The notes: generated by a model from the sequence alone, not told the origin. Counted from the stretch's first letter, positions 1 to 6,585 are shown. The stretch: 33,232 nt of DNA from an uncultured Muribaculaceae bacterium (GCA_910579035.1 CAJTSR010000027.1:1-33232); one strand, 5' to 3'. Made by a program: numbers and translations.

Positions 1-63
1 ACGCAGGATTGCTATGATACAGGAACTTATCGCACGAAGATACTAAATTCTTCTACTATCAGT

Positions 64-123
64 AGCCTGCTTTTTGCATATTAGGACTTTTTCCAGCGTT
101 TTCAGCCTACTTTTTGCATATTA
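64..123. repeat. Pair of 20-nt direct repeats, 40-nt period
   Basis: The segment agcctgctttttgcatatta (64-83) recurs with one change (agcctactttttgcatatta) at 104-123. The second copy contains a TA-n3-TTTG string resembling a stretched Bacteroidetes -7 element, and a shorter relative (tttttgcata) lies upstream of the small membrane gene near 5300. The pair may be tandem promoter or regulator-binding sequence, or a remnant. No intact gene is visible in 1-260. A 14-codon open end in frame 2 stopping at 45 could be the tail of a gene entering from the left, but this is unprovable here. Confidence 0.5.
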
Positions 124-260
124 AGCCCGTTTTTTCGCCATCAAGTATATTACATATCCATCACGGACATATGTTAGGGTGGCGTTGCCGGTTGAACCTG
201 CACGTTAGGCCTTGAGGTTTGATAAAATAAACCTTCTTATCTTACGTGTGTTCTTATTTT

Positions 261-479
261 ATGCGAGAGATTCTTATATATGGAGGTATCGGAATAAATA
301 TCATAGGTGCATTATATTTAATGGCTTATGCTATGAAGTACACCTATGCTTTTTATAAAGCGAGAAAGCAGCCTATTGAAACAAGTGCTATGAAACCCTC
401 CTGGGGCAAAAGGAAAGCAATCGGATTCGGGCTGATGATCATTGGTTTAATTATTGCTATTATCGGTTGCTTTATCTGA
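261..479 (+). CDS. Small two-helix membrane protein
   Basis: This is a 72-residue protein beginning MREILIYGG. It has two hydrophobic helices (about residues 5-28 and 52-70) separated by a basic, polar loop, so it is probably an inner-membrane protein. A GTG at 246 would add five residues, but the ATG at 261 is preferred: a second small membrane protein at 5300 also begins MRE, and both are preceded at a distance by similar sequence (xTTG-n-ATAAACyTT). No family is recognised and there is no partner in an operon. The gene lies in AT-rich accessory DNA. The function is unknown. Confidence 0.5.
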   Translation: MREILIYGGIGINIIGALYLMAYAMKYTYAFYKARKQPIETSAMKPSWGKRKAIGFGLMIIGLIIAIIGCFI

Positions 480-632
480 TGGGAATAATTTATCAAACTT
501 ATCAAGTGAGATGTCACGCGCCAGAGCGATTACTTAGAAGCGTCTTGTGCCTGTAAGCCGCCTCACAACTCTATGGGTGGGTTTGGGGATAATGCAAATG
601 GCTATCCTCACGGGCAACCGCAAAAGATGATA

Positions 633-1007
633 TCAAATATCGTAATTTTCGTCCTGATTGTTAACCAAAGAAATAAACAATAAAATGACCGAAAAAGCAA
701 TGGGAGTTATATACCACCATTGGTTAGGAGCGTCCGTTGCAATAATAATCAAATAGTAAAGGGTGAACGCTCCGTTAAGATTAGAAAGCCAGTTGTTTAT
801 TATGATACTTTTTGGCTTTTTAATCCAAAGCCAAAGAGAGTATCCGATAAACAGTAATAAGGCTATCGAACCACAGATAACAGGAAGAAGCATAGATTTT
901 GTGTAGGCCATTAACAAAAGGCTTACAATTACAACTATCATAAGTGCATTAAGCACTTTACTTCTAAAAAAGGCGTGTAGCCTGCGATGGATTATATCTT
1001 GCTGCAT
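633..1007 (-). CDS. Four-helix hypothetical membrane protein
   Basis: This 124-residue protein has a short basic N-terminus (MQQDIIHRRLHAFFRSK) and then about four hydrophobic segments, with tryptophan-rich interfacial stretches (WLWIKK, NQWWY) and an acidic C-terminal tail. It is predicted to be an integral inner-membrane protein of unknown function. A TAACTTTG -7 element lies at 1012-1019 on the same strand, only four bases before the ATG, so the transcript would be leaderless or nearly so. The gene is divergent from the plus-strand gene at 1223. No family could be assigned. Confidence 0.6.
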   Translation of the reverse strand: MQQDIIHRRLHAFFRSKVLNALMIVVIVSLLLMAYTKSMLLPVICGSIALLLFIGYSLWLWIKKPKSIIINNWLSNLNGAFTLYYLIIIATDAPNQWWYITPIAFSVILLFISLVNNQDENYDI

Positions 1008-1011
1008 AGCG

Positions 1012-1019
1012 CAAAGTTA
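1012..1019 (-). promoter_or_regulatory. Bacteroidetes-type -7 element for the 633-1007 gene
   Basis: The minus strand reads TAACTTTG followed by c, matching the TAnnTTTG primary sigma consensus of Bacteroidetes. The ATG is at 1007, so a start site about 4-6 bases downstream of the element would nearly coincide with the start codon. No convincing -33 TTTG was found. Confidence 0.5.
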
Positions 1020-1181
1020 TGAAAAATGAGCGACATATCCAACTCGGACTTGGCGCTTAAAATCTGCTTATGAAAAAACTTATATCTCGACGTGGCGTTT
1101 TCAGCGCCAGATATTGAGGATATGGTAGCCACAATTAGAATGAGGGCGGCGCTGCCTCCGTAGAAAAGACACACTTTATAA

Positions 1182-1222
1182 CGGAGTGCGGTGTATATCA
1201 CCGAAAATGAGTAACTTTGCGC
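1182..1222 (+). promoter_or_regulatory. Promoter/dyad module, copy 1
   Basis: The module is cggagtgcggtgtatatc (1182-1199) followed by accgaaaatgag and TAACTTTG (1212-1219). It contains a 5-bp inverted repeat, CGGTG-tatat-CACCG (1189-1203), that could be an operator or RNA hairpin, just upstream of a Bacteroidetes -7 element. The ATG of the downstream gene begins at 1223, four bases after the -7 element, which implies a leaderless transcript. A near-identical copy sits at 2791-2831 in front of an unrelated gene. Confidence 0.6.
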
Positions 1223-2188
1223 ATGGTGCGTCGTCGAATATATATATTTAGTTGCCTGACGGCTATTATAATGTTACCTCTTTTGCTCTCTGCAAAGAGT
1301 GTAAAAATCCGTATAATAGATAAGGTTGATAATCAGCCGATATTCGGATGCCCCGTTGTTTTACAGAATAGTGTCGATACAAAGTACATCGGGGTTACCG
1401 ATATACACGGAGGAATCACGTTAGATGTTCCAGACATTGGTATGTTTGTTGAATTGAGGCCTCTTGGATATAATCGAGCCGTAATCAATGCAGTAAACGA
1501 TACGACTGTATTTTTAGATTTAGACGAGGAATTATTTCAAAATCCTCTTTGGGTAGTTAATGGGATAGTTGTTGCTGTCAATTATATTCATATATGGAAC
1601 CCCGGTATTTCGGCTTGGGCTTATTATCCCGGTGTCTGTCGGATCACAACCAACTGCTGCAAAATAGGGATAATTGTAGATGGCATATTGAAAAAGACTG
1701 TAAAACATACGCCCGAAGTTTTAATAAATTATGCGCGTCGAAAAAGGTTTGCGTCAAAAAAATTAAAGATTGATGAAGATGATATTGTTTCGGCAGTCGC
1801 TGTGAATACTTCGGATATACCTGCATGTGATACAGATGTGGATAAATTTTTATTGATAACCACGACAGCGCAATATCGACATATGTCTAAAACGGATTTT
1901 AAGCCCTATCAATTTGATAACGGCGATGATTATGTACGGTGTGAAAGATATAGAATTGTTGATAATAAGGGGAAAATCGGTTATGCAAATCCGCAAGGAT
2001 ATATAGTAATTGAACCGAAATATGCTTTTGGTTTTCCGTTTGAAAATGGGAAGGCAAAAGTAACCGACACAGGGCAAATGAAAGGGGTAGAGGGCAGTAA
2101 TGGCGAATATCATTACTGGGATAGCAACGATTGGTATTATATAGACCAAATGGGTAATCGAATAGTTAAAAACGAAGCGGTGAAATGA
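1223..2188 (+). CDS. Exported protein with carboxypeptidase-like, plug-like and WG-repeat segments
   Basis: The 321-residue protein starts at ATG 1223 (an upstream TTG at 1217 lies inside the -7 element and is not used). Residues 1-24 form a signal peptide ending near LLLSAKS. Residues 25-105 resemble a CarboxypepD_reg-like beta sandwich (IRIIDKVDNQPIFGCPVVLQ, then GVTDIHGGITLDV). Residues 110-220 resemble a TonB-receptor plug-like segment (VVNGI, VDGIL, DDIVSAVAV, FLLITT). The C-terminus has a WG-type repeat (GKIGYANPQGYIVIEPKYAF) and a second partial one. This combination suggests a periplasmic or surface protein. The stop overlaps the next ATG at 2185 (ATGA), which points to translational coupling. 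The domain assignments come from reading alone and the function is unknown. Confidence 0.6.
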   Translation: MVRRRIYIFSCLTAIIMLPLLLSAKSVKIRIIDKVDNQPIFGCPVVLQNSVDTKYIGVTDIHGGITLDVPDIGMFVELRPLGYNRAVINAVNDTTVFLDLDEELFQNPLWVVNGIVVAVNYIHIWNPGISAWAYYPGVCRITTNCCKIGIIVDGILKKTVKHTPEVLINYARRKRFASKKLKIDEDDIVSAVAVNTSDIPACDTDVDKFLLITTTAQYRHMSKTDFKPYQFDNGDDYVRCERYRIVDNKGKIGYANPQGYIVIEPKYAFGFPFENGKAKVTDTGQMKGVEGSNGEYHYWDSNDWYYIDQMGNRIVKNEAVK

Positions 2189-2651
2189 AAAAGTGGCAGA
2201 AGAGGGTTGTTTTGTGTTTTGCGGTCTTATCGGGGTTGAAATTTTATTATACTCTTGGGCTGTGGTAGACTGGGAGCCTGCGCCGTTTTACAAGTGCATA
2301 GCATTGTTAGCCAACGCTATGTGGCTCAATTTGGCATTGGCTTTATTTCTATTTATCTGCTTATGGCGTAAGGAAGAAACTAATAAAAGCCTCTCCGTCA
2401 TTGATAGATTGACACTGGAATTAAGGCGTTTGGGTATAAATAGTAGCGAGTATGCTTTTAATGATATAAGCAAAACGGATTGTATGGTCTTATGTAACAG
2501 CGGTGTAAACTACCAAATAATATATGTAGATGATAGGGGTATTCAAAAAATAATTGCATCATTTTCAACTGAAGAAAAGGCGTGTGATTATGTTTTAGAT
2601 TATTTCAAGAAATCGGTGCAAGTAAGGAAGAAATATCATCTATCTAATTAG
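2185..2651 (+). pseudogene. Frameshifted membrane protein with immunity-like C-terminal domain
   Basis: An ATG at 2185, overlapping the previous stop, opens MKKWQKRVVLCFAVLSG, the same N-terminus as the paralogue at 3536 (MKKWQKILSCVVFSG), but this frame closes at a TAG about 28 codons in. The continuation lies in another frame, readable from 2193 to 2651, and retains the paralogue's second helix (LALALFLFICLWRK against LLALILFICLCKR). One missing base near 2230-2240 explains the pattern. The last 90 residues, absent from the paralogue, have a beta-rich pattern with YVDDRGIQKIIASF and TEEKACDYVLDYF, reminiscent of small contact-toxin immunity domains, though this is only a resemblance. A short product from ATG 2193 could still be made. 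Confidence 0.55.
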
Positions 2652-2790
2652 CAACTGGCAGAATGATTGGTCGTTAAGGGCGTCGGCAAATAACTCTTTC
2701 AAATTCATCACGGAGGCATAGTATTTGGGTGAGAACCATTTGCGGCGTTGGTGCACTTTGTCGTGGCCTATGCCGAGCAGTGATTTTTCA

Positions 2791-2831
2791 GCGGAGTACG
2801 GTGTATATCGCCGAAAATGAGTAACTTTGCC
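2791..2831 (+). promoter_or_regulatory. Promoter/dyad module, copy 2
   Basis: cggagtacggtgtatatc (2791-2808) is followed by gccgaaaatgag and TAACTTTG (2822-2829). It differs from copy 1 (1182-1222) at only two positions up to the -7 element. The dyad is CGGTG-tatat-CGCCG, keeping pairing through one G-T wobble. The downstream gene starts at 2858. Homology to copy 1 stops at the -7 element plus a few bases, and the genes beyond are unrelated. Confidence 0.6.
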
Positions 2832-2857
2832 TATGGCATACAGCCATATCTCAAGCA

Positions 2858-3523
2858 ATGGCAAAAATCTCAGTACAAGATACCAAAGATAATGTTATAA
2901 AAGTAGATGGCGAGGATTATATCTGCCTGATGGATATGTTACGCGCCAAAGATGGGGATTTTTTCATAACTGACTGGCTGCGAAATCGTAATACGCTTGA
3001 ATACATAGGTATATGGGAGAAAGTGTATAATCCTAATTTTAATTATGGCGAATTCGCCATAATTAGAAATCAGTCCGGCTTAAACAGTTTCAAAATAAGC
3101 GTCAAGGAGTTTGTCGCAAGAACAAATGCGATAAGTGTTCAGGCAAAGGCCGGTCGATATGGCGGCACATACGCCCATAAGGATATCGCCTTTGAGTTTG
3201 CGATGTGGATAAGCCCGGAATTCAAGATTTACATAGTCAAGGAATTTCAACGATTAAAGACTGAGGAACAGCGGTTGTTGGGTTGGTCGGCGAAGCGCGA
3301 ACTGTCGAAAATAAACTACCGTATACACACCGACGCGATAAAGCATAACCTTGTCCCGGCAGAGGTTACTCCGGCACAGGCGAGTATGATTTACGCCAGC
3401 GAAGCCGACGTGCTCAACGTGGCGATGTTTGGTGTAACGGCAAAGCAATGGCGCGACGCTCACCCCGATCTGAAAGGCAACATACCATCAGATGAGCGTG
3501 TTGGAAAGCGGCGACAACGATAG
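2858..3523 (+). CDS. KilA-N domain protein with deleted, out-of-frame C-terminus
   Basis: This 221-residue protein carries a KilA-N (phage/plasmid DNA-binding) domain: an ICLMDMLRAKDG start, DWLRNRNTLEYIGIWE, YGGTYAHKDIAFEFAMWISPEFKIYIVKEFQRLK, then a helical linker and QWRDAHPDLKGNI. After KGNI the protein ends in an unrelated basic tail (PSDERVGKRRQR). In the +1 frame from 3489 the DNA still reads QMSVLESGDNDRKLLK, resembling the usual C-terminal end of this family, and stops at 3537-3539, overlapping the next ATG. The simplest reading is an out-of-frame deletion removing roughly 40 codons between KGNI and QMSVL. The DNA-binding domain itself looks intact. A shared promoter module lies just upstream. 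Confidence 0.75.
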   Translation: MAKISVQDTKDNVIKVDGEDYICLMDMLRAKDGDFFITDWLRNRNTLEYIGIWEKVYNPNFNYGEFAIIRNQSGLNSFKISVKEFVARTNAISVQAKAGRYGGTYAHKDIAFEFAMWISPEFKIYIVKEFQRLKTEEQRLLGWSAKRELSKINYRIHTDAIKHNLVPAEVTPAQASMIYASEADVLNVAMFGVTAKQWRDAHPDLKGNIPSDERVGKRRQR

Positions 3524-3535
3524 AAAGTTGCTGAA

Positions 3536-3775
3536 ATGAAGAAGTGGCAGAAGATATTGAGTTGCGTTGTGTTTAGTGGCATGGCGATTTATGAAATATT
3601 GATATGGATAAATGCCTATGTTGATTTGAAGTATATTATCGAGCCAAACGGCACAAATTTCTTAATGGAGAGTGTCAAGTTGAGATTTGACGCTATTTCA
3701 ATATCCATGTGGGTAAATTATCTGTTGGCCTTAATCCTATTTATCTGCCTATGTAAGAGAGGGGGTAAGAAATGA
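3536..3775 (+). CDS. Small two-helix membrane protein (MKKWQK paralogue)
   Basis: This 79-residue protein has two hydrophobic helices (about 8-27 and 55-73), the second ending LALILFICLCKRGGKK. It is paralogous to the disrupted gene at 2185 (same MKKWQK start and same second helix), and both follow an unrelated gene driven by the same promoter module. Its ATG overlaps the ancestral stop of the KilA-N frame, and its own stop overlaps the next start at 3772 (ATGA). It is therefore probably translated by coupling within a three-gene unit. It is an inner-membrane protein of unknown role. Confidence 0.55.
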   Translation: MKKWQKILSCVVFSGMAIYEILIWINAYVDLKYIIEPNGTNFLMESVKLRFDAISISMWVNYLLALILFICLCKRGGKK

Positions 3776-4302
3776 CGAAGACTGATAAGAGATTTTGGAT
3801 ATTGCTCATCCCTATATTCTGTAATAGTAACTCTAAGGAAGCAGATACAAAATCTGCAAATGACTTTCAGAGAGTCGATGAATTTATGCAGTTAAAGGCA
3901 GTGAACCAATCAGTTGATGATGTCACAGATGAGATAACGGTTGATACGATCATCAACGAATGGCATATACGATTCAAGCAGCTTCCCAATGAAAGAGTGA
4001 TTAGCAGACATTTTGATTATGCCGATAACTCGTTGTTTGTAGATTTAGAGTATAACGGATTTAAAATAGTCGATTGTAAAGAGTTTCGTTCAGAAAACTT
4101 TATACCTGAAAATGACACCATCACGGCATATCAATTATACGGCTCAAGCATATCGCAAGTTGAGGATTCTGTGATTACATTATCGTTTGTCTGTTGTATT
4201 CCGGATACAGATATTGGTTATGATGTATCCTTAAAATTTGACACACAAGGAACGTATTCATATAAAGTTACAGACACAATTGATTTTTATTCAGAGGAAT
4301 GA
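3772..4302 (+). CDS. Putative exported or lipoprotein of unknown family
   Basis: The 176-residue protein has a basic N-terminus and one hydrophobic stretch (FWILLIPIFC). A cysteine at residue 17 followed by NSNSKEAD could be a lipidation site, although the lipobox (PIFC) is not canonical. The mature part is acidic and mostly beta-rich, with repeated DNSLFVDLEYNGFKIVDCKE and DVSLKFDTQGTYSYKV patterns. It starts inside the stop of the 3536 gene, so the two are coupled. No family is recognised with confidence. It is likely an envelope protein encoded in the same cassette as the KilA-N gene. Confidence 0.55.
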   Translation: MTKTDKRFWILLIPIFCNSNSKEADTKSANDFQRVDEFMQLKAVNQSVDDVTDEITVDTIINEWHIRFKQLPNERVISRHFDYADNSLFVDLEYNGFKIVDCKEFRSENFIPENDTITAYQLYGSSISQVEDSVITLSFVCCIPDTDIGYDVSLKFDTQGTYSYKVTDTIDFYSEE

Positions 4303-4312
4303 ATAAGTTGCG

Positions 4313-4399
4313 ATGATTGATCGTTTAATCGAAAGCGTAACGGAGTTGTGCGTCAGAAAACTTATGCCTGACCTACGGCACGGCGAGGTCGATATGTAA
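4313..4399 (+). CDS. 28-residue open frame, doubtful
   Basis: A short frame begins MIDRLIESVTELC and ends LRHGEVDM, ten bases after the previous gene, in the same direction. It has no recognisable family and may be a decayed gene tail rather than a gene. It ends where the terminator of the opposing pseudogene begins. Confidence 0.15.
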   Translation: MIDRLIESVTELCVRKLMPDLRHGEVDM

Positions 4400-4402
4400 A
4401 AC

Positions 4403-4439
4403 GAGGCGGGTTGGATATTTTATTCAGATTCTCCGCCTC
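4403..4439 (-). terminator. Terminator hairpin of the 4420-5051 pseudogene
   Basis: GAGGCGG (4433-4439 read on the minus strand) pairs with CCGCCTC (4403-4409), followed on the minus strand by GTTTTAC. The stem brackets the ancestral stop codon of the pseudogene at 4420-4422. Its loop-side sequence (ggcgggttggatatttt) resembles the arm of the large hairpin at 5755. Confidence 0.5.
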
Positions 4440-5051
4440 TTATAAATATGCGGCCTGGCTCAGTAAACCTAATTGGCAACAAATATGTGAGAGGGCATTT
4501 TTTAGGAGTGAAATATTTTACCCTGAATTTAGGCAAGGCTTTTACAAGTCTTAAAGCCTCGGCATTGGCAGCATCGTTTTGCTTGGTCTTATAATTTGGG
4601 GGGCAGTTACAGTGCCGTCAGGTTGAATTTTGAATTCAACTACGACTCTTTCGTTACCCTTATATCCTTTCGGAATTTGAATATTGGTATCAAGCCATTC
4701 TTTGAATTTGCCGTTACCTCCGGGAAACTCGCATACGGGGTCAAGGTTAATAAGGAATTTACGCGTTTCTGCTTTTATTTGGTCAAGATACTCGGGCGAT
4801 ATGGTAAAGAATATGGCGCGATTACCGTATTTATCATCTTTAACCTCCATCTTTTGGATTGAATCGGTACTAACGATGTCAATAGGAATAGCAATCCACT
4901 CGTCGTTGAAGTAATAGAACACGGTGTTGGTTTCCTTTTCGGTAAGAGGGAACTGAAATTCTCGTATAGCACTGTCGTTTATGCAGCAGTTCTGTGCAAA
5001 TGCCATGCACGACTGAACGAGGAAGAAAGAAACGATTAAAAGATTTTTCAT
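4420..5051 (-). pseudogene. Exported TonB C-terminal-domain protein, frameshifted
   Basis: From ATG 5051 the protein has a signal peptide (MKNLLIVSFFLVQSCMAFAQ), a plug-like segment (IDIVSTDSIQKMEV...RAIFFTISPEY) and the start of a TonB C-terminal domain (EFPGGNGKFKEWLDTNIQIP, VVVEFKIQPDGTV, IIRPSK). The current frame then ends TMLPMPRL at 4551. In the next frame the conserved remainder continues without interruption: NDAANAEALRLVKALPKF, then ITYLLPIRF-like PLTYLLPIRF, ending GGESE at a TAA at 4420-4422. One base missing in the T run at 4577-4580 (A run in the coding strand) accounts for everything. The break could be a fixed mutation, a phase-variable homopolymer or an assembly error. An intact relative lies at 5824-6585. 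Confidence 0.85.
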
Positions 5052-5299
5052 ATTCTTTTGAGCCAATAATGCAATGGTAAGCGGTAGCCTGTCGCGATAA
5101 AGTTAATGATAATATCCGATAAAACGAGCGTTTTATGCTGAAAAACATAACGATACTCCTTCGACGGCGACGTTAGGAATGTTAGCGCCAATAAGCTATG
5201 AGGCTTTGGGGCTTGTTGAAATAAACTTTATTGTCGGACATATGTAATTTTTTGCATAAACCTGCGTCCAATAAGAAAAACCTTCAAATACAAATCACC

Positions 5300-5473
5300 A
5301 TGCGTGAACATTGGTATGTTTATATAATAATTGCGGCAGTTGCAGCCATATTGTATTGGGCTTGCAACAAATTGCAAATTCTAAAGTCGAAGGCCTTACG
5401 GATATTCATAGTTATTCTCGTCGCTTCCGTTATCTGTTGGATTATTTACGACCTTTTCATCGGATCGAAATAA
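5300..5473 (+). CDS. Small two-helix membrane protein
   Basis: This 57-residue protein (MREHWYVYIIIAAVAAILYW..., ending YDLFIGSK) is almost entirely two transmembrane helices joined by a short basic loop (KLQILKSKALR). The ATG at 5300 is preferred to a TTG at 5231, because the intervening residues are polar and the region upstream looks like leader DNA. It resembles the gene at 261 in size, layout and MRE start, but the sequence match is weak. No family is recognised and the function is unknown. Confidence 0.5.
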   Translation: MREHWYVYIIIAAVAAILYWACNKLQILKSKALRIFIVILVASVICWIIYDLFIGSK

Positions 5474-5569
5474 AGTATGATATTTGCGTCCTGATAGCCA
5501 ATTAGCATATGGCTTAAAAAAATATGTAAAAATAGTTGGGCGGATTATCTGTAATTCAAAAATTATTCT

Positions 5570-5577
5570 TAACTTTG
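5570..5577 (+). promoter_or_regulatory. -7 element of the tRNA-Ser promoter
   Basis: TAACTTTG followed by c lies 16 bases before the mature tRNA start, matching TAnnTTTG. No clear -33 TTTG is seen at the proper spacing. Confidence 0.5.
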
Positions 5578-5593
5578 CACTCGCTAAAGCAAA

Positions 5594-5681
5594 GGAGCGA
5601 TGCTCGAGTGGCTGAAGAGGCACGCCTGGAAAGCGTGTATACGTCAAAAGCGTATCGCGAGTTCGAATCTCGCTCGCTCCG
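5594..5681 (+). tRNA. tRNA-Ser(GGA)
   Basis: The 88-nt class II tRNA has acceptor arms GGAGCGA/TCGCTCC, a D-arm with gagtGGctga, an anticodon stem CACGC/GCGTG enclosing CTGGAAA (anticodon GGA, reading UCC and UCU), a long variable arm (acgtcaaaagcgt) as expected for serine, and the T-arm GTTCGAATC. The discriminator is G at 5681. The full CCA is not encoded (only gca). Confidence 0.95.
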
Positions 5682-5687
5682 CAAGAT

Positions 5688-5722
5688 AAAACGCTAATTC
5701 TCAAATGAGGTTAGCGTTTTCT
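5688..5722 (+). terminator. Terminator of tRNA-Ser
   Basis: Inverted repeat aaaacgctaa (5688-5697) and ttagcgtttt (5711-5720), running into T-rich sequence directly after the tRNA. Confidence 0.8.
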
Positions 5723-5754
5723 TCGTTTTGAATCCTTGAATGTATGAAAATTGG

Positions 5755-5818
5755 GGCAGGTTGGACATTTTGGGTGATGTATTACACGCAATCCATCACC
5801 CAAAATGTCCAACCTGCC
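5755..5818. repeat. Perfect 25-bp inverted repeat, probable two-way terminator
   Basis: The left arm (5755-5779, starting ggcaggttggacatttt) is exactly complementary to the right arm (5794-5818) with a 14-nt loop. It sits just after the stop of the minus-strand gene at 5824 and beyond the tRNA terminator. T-rich sequence follows it on the right in the plus sense (taattttattt), and a weaker run (aatttt) follows on the left in the minus sense. It is much longer than an ordinary terminator stem, and part of its arm recurs at 4405. Confidence 0.85.
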
Positions 5819-5823
5819 TAATT

Positions 5824-6585
5824 TTATTTGAATCTAATAGGAAGACTGTAATTGACTCTCTTTAGCTCTCCGTTCATTTTGCCCGGTTCCCACTTAGGCA
5901 TAATGGAAACAATACGGAGCGCTTCGGCATCTAAAGAAGGTGTACGGCCACGTAGTATGCGAGCATTAGTTATTGTCCTGTCTTTCTCAACATAGAAAGT
6001 AACTACGACAAGGCCATGTTCATTGTTTTTCTTTGCTTCTTCGGGGTACTGCAAATTTGATTCTATAAATTCATATAGAGCAGATTCGCCTCCGGGAAAA
6101 CTGGGATTGATATAAGGGTGGCTCCATGTATGAGCAGGGGCAGTTTTGATTGAGTCGCCTCTGATAATGAGCTGCCCCGGAATGCGGTTTTGCTTGCCAT
6201 GTTCCATTCTACGATTATAATTCTCCAAAATGGGAGTTAAGAATCGTTTGGATTTGGTGGTGATGAGAACTACACCGCCCAATCGTGGACTGAAAATTTT
6301 CGTGATATTTTCGCCCTTTATGACTTCCATGCGTTCAATATCATCATTTGGTATAGAATCCAAATCCTGCAATTGAACCTCGACTCCATCAACTATGAAT
6401 ACGGGCATATTGATTGAATCGCAAGCATTGATATTGCAGCATCTTTCGACATTGCAAGAATCCGGGGTGAGTCCTTGAGCATTTGCGTAGATTGCTTCTT
6501 CACATGAAGCAAAGGAGCTAATGGAGGCTGACGCAAAGCAGGCAACCATAATGACGCGAAATAAAGTATTCAATTTATGTTTCAT
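5824..6585 (-). CDS. Exported plug-like and TonB C-terminal-domain protein
   Basis: The 253-residue protein starts at ATG 6585 (MKHKLNTLFRVIMVACFASASISSFA, a good signal peptide). An upstream ATG at 6612 lies over the probable -7 element (aACTTTG at 6610-6617) and is rejected. Residues about 45-105 resemble a receptor plug (VFIVDGVEVQLQDLDSI, DDIERMEVIKGENITKIFSPRLGGVVLITT). Residues about 160-253 are a TonB C-terminal domain (FPGGESALYEFIESNLQYPEEA, GLVVVTFYVEKDRTI, LDAEALRIVSIMPKWEPG, VNYSLPIRFK). It probably acts in the periplasm, possibly contacting outer-membrane receptors, but it lacks a classical TonB proline-rich spacer. A CRP-like regulator lies directly upstream on the same strand. 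Confidence 0.8.
   Translation of the reverse strand: MKHKLNTLFRVIMVACFASASISSFASCEEAIYANAQGLTPDSCNVERCCNINACDSINMPVFIVDGVEVQLQDLDSIPNDDIERMEVIKGENITKIFSPRLGGVVLITTKSKRFLTPILENYNRRMEHGKQNRIPGQLIIRGDSIKTAPAHTWSHPYINPSFPGGESALYEFIESNLQYPEEAKKNNEHGLVVVTFYVEKDRTITNARILRGRTPSLDAEALRIVSIMPKWEPGKMNGELKRVNYSLPIRFK

Noticed and set aside
992..1201. Minus-strand 69-codon frame upstream of the four-helix membrane gene
   Set aside because: It covers the divergent promoter region, including the duplicated module and both -7 elements.
1..5600. Integrative island inserted at tRNA-Ser
   Set aside because: No integrase and no repeated tRNA 3' end was found, and the accessory genes lie mostly on the 5' side of the tRNA, which is the wrong side for typical integration.
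5396..5704. Minus-strand reading frame with an EIRTRDTLLTYTRFPG-like start
   Set aside because: It runs antisense through tRNA-Ser(GGA); this is a well-known false protein generated by serine tRNA genes.
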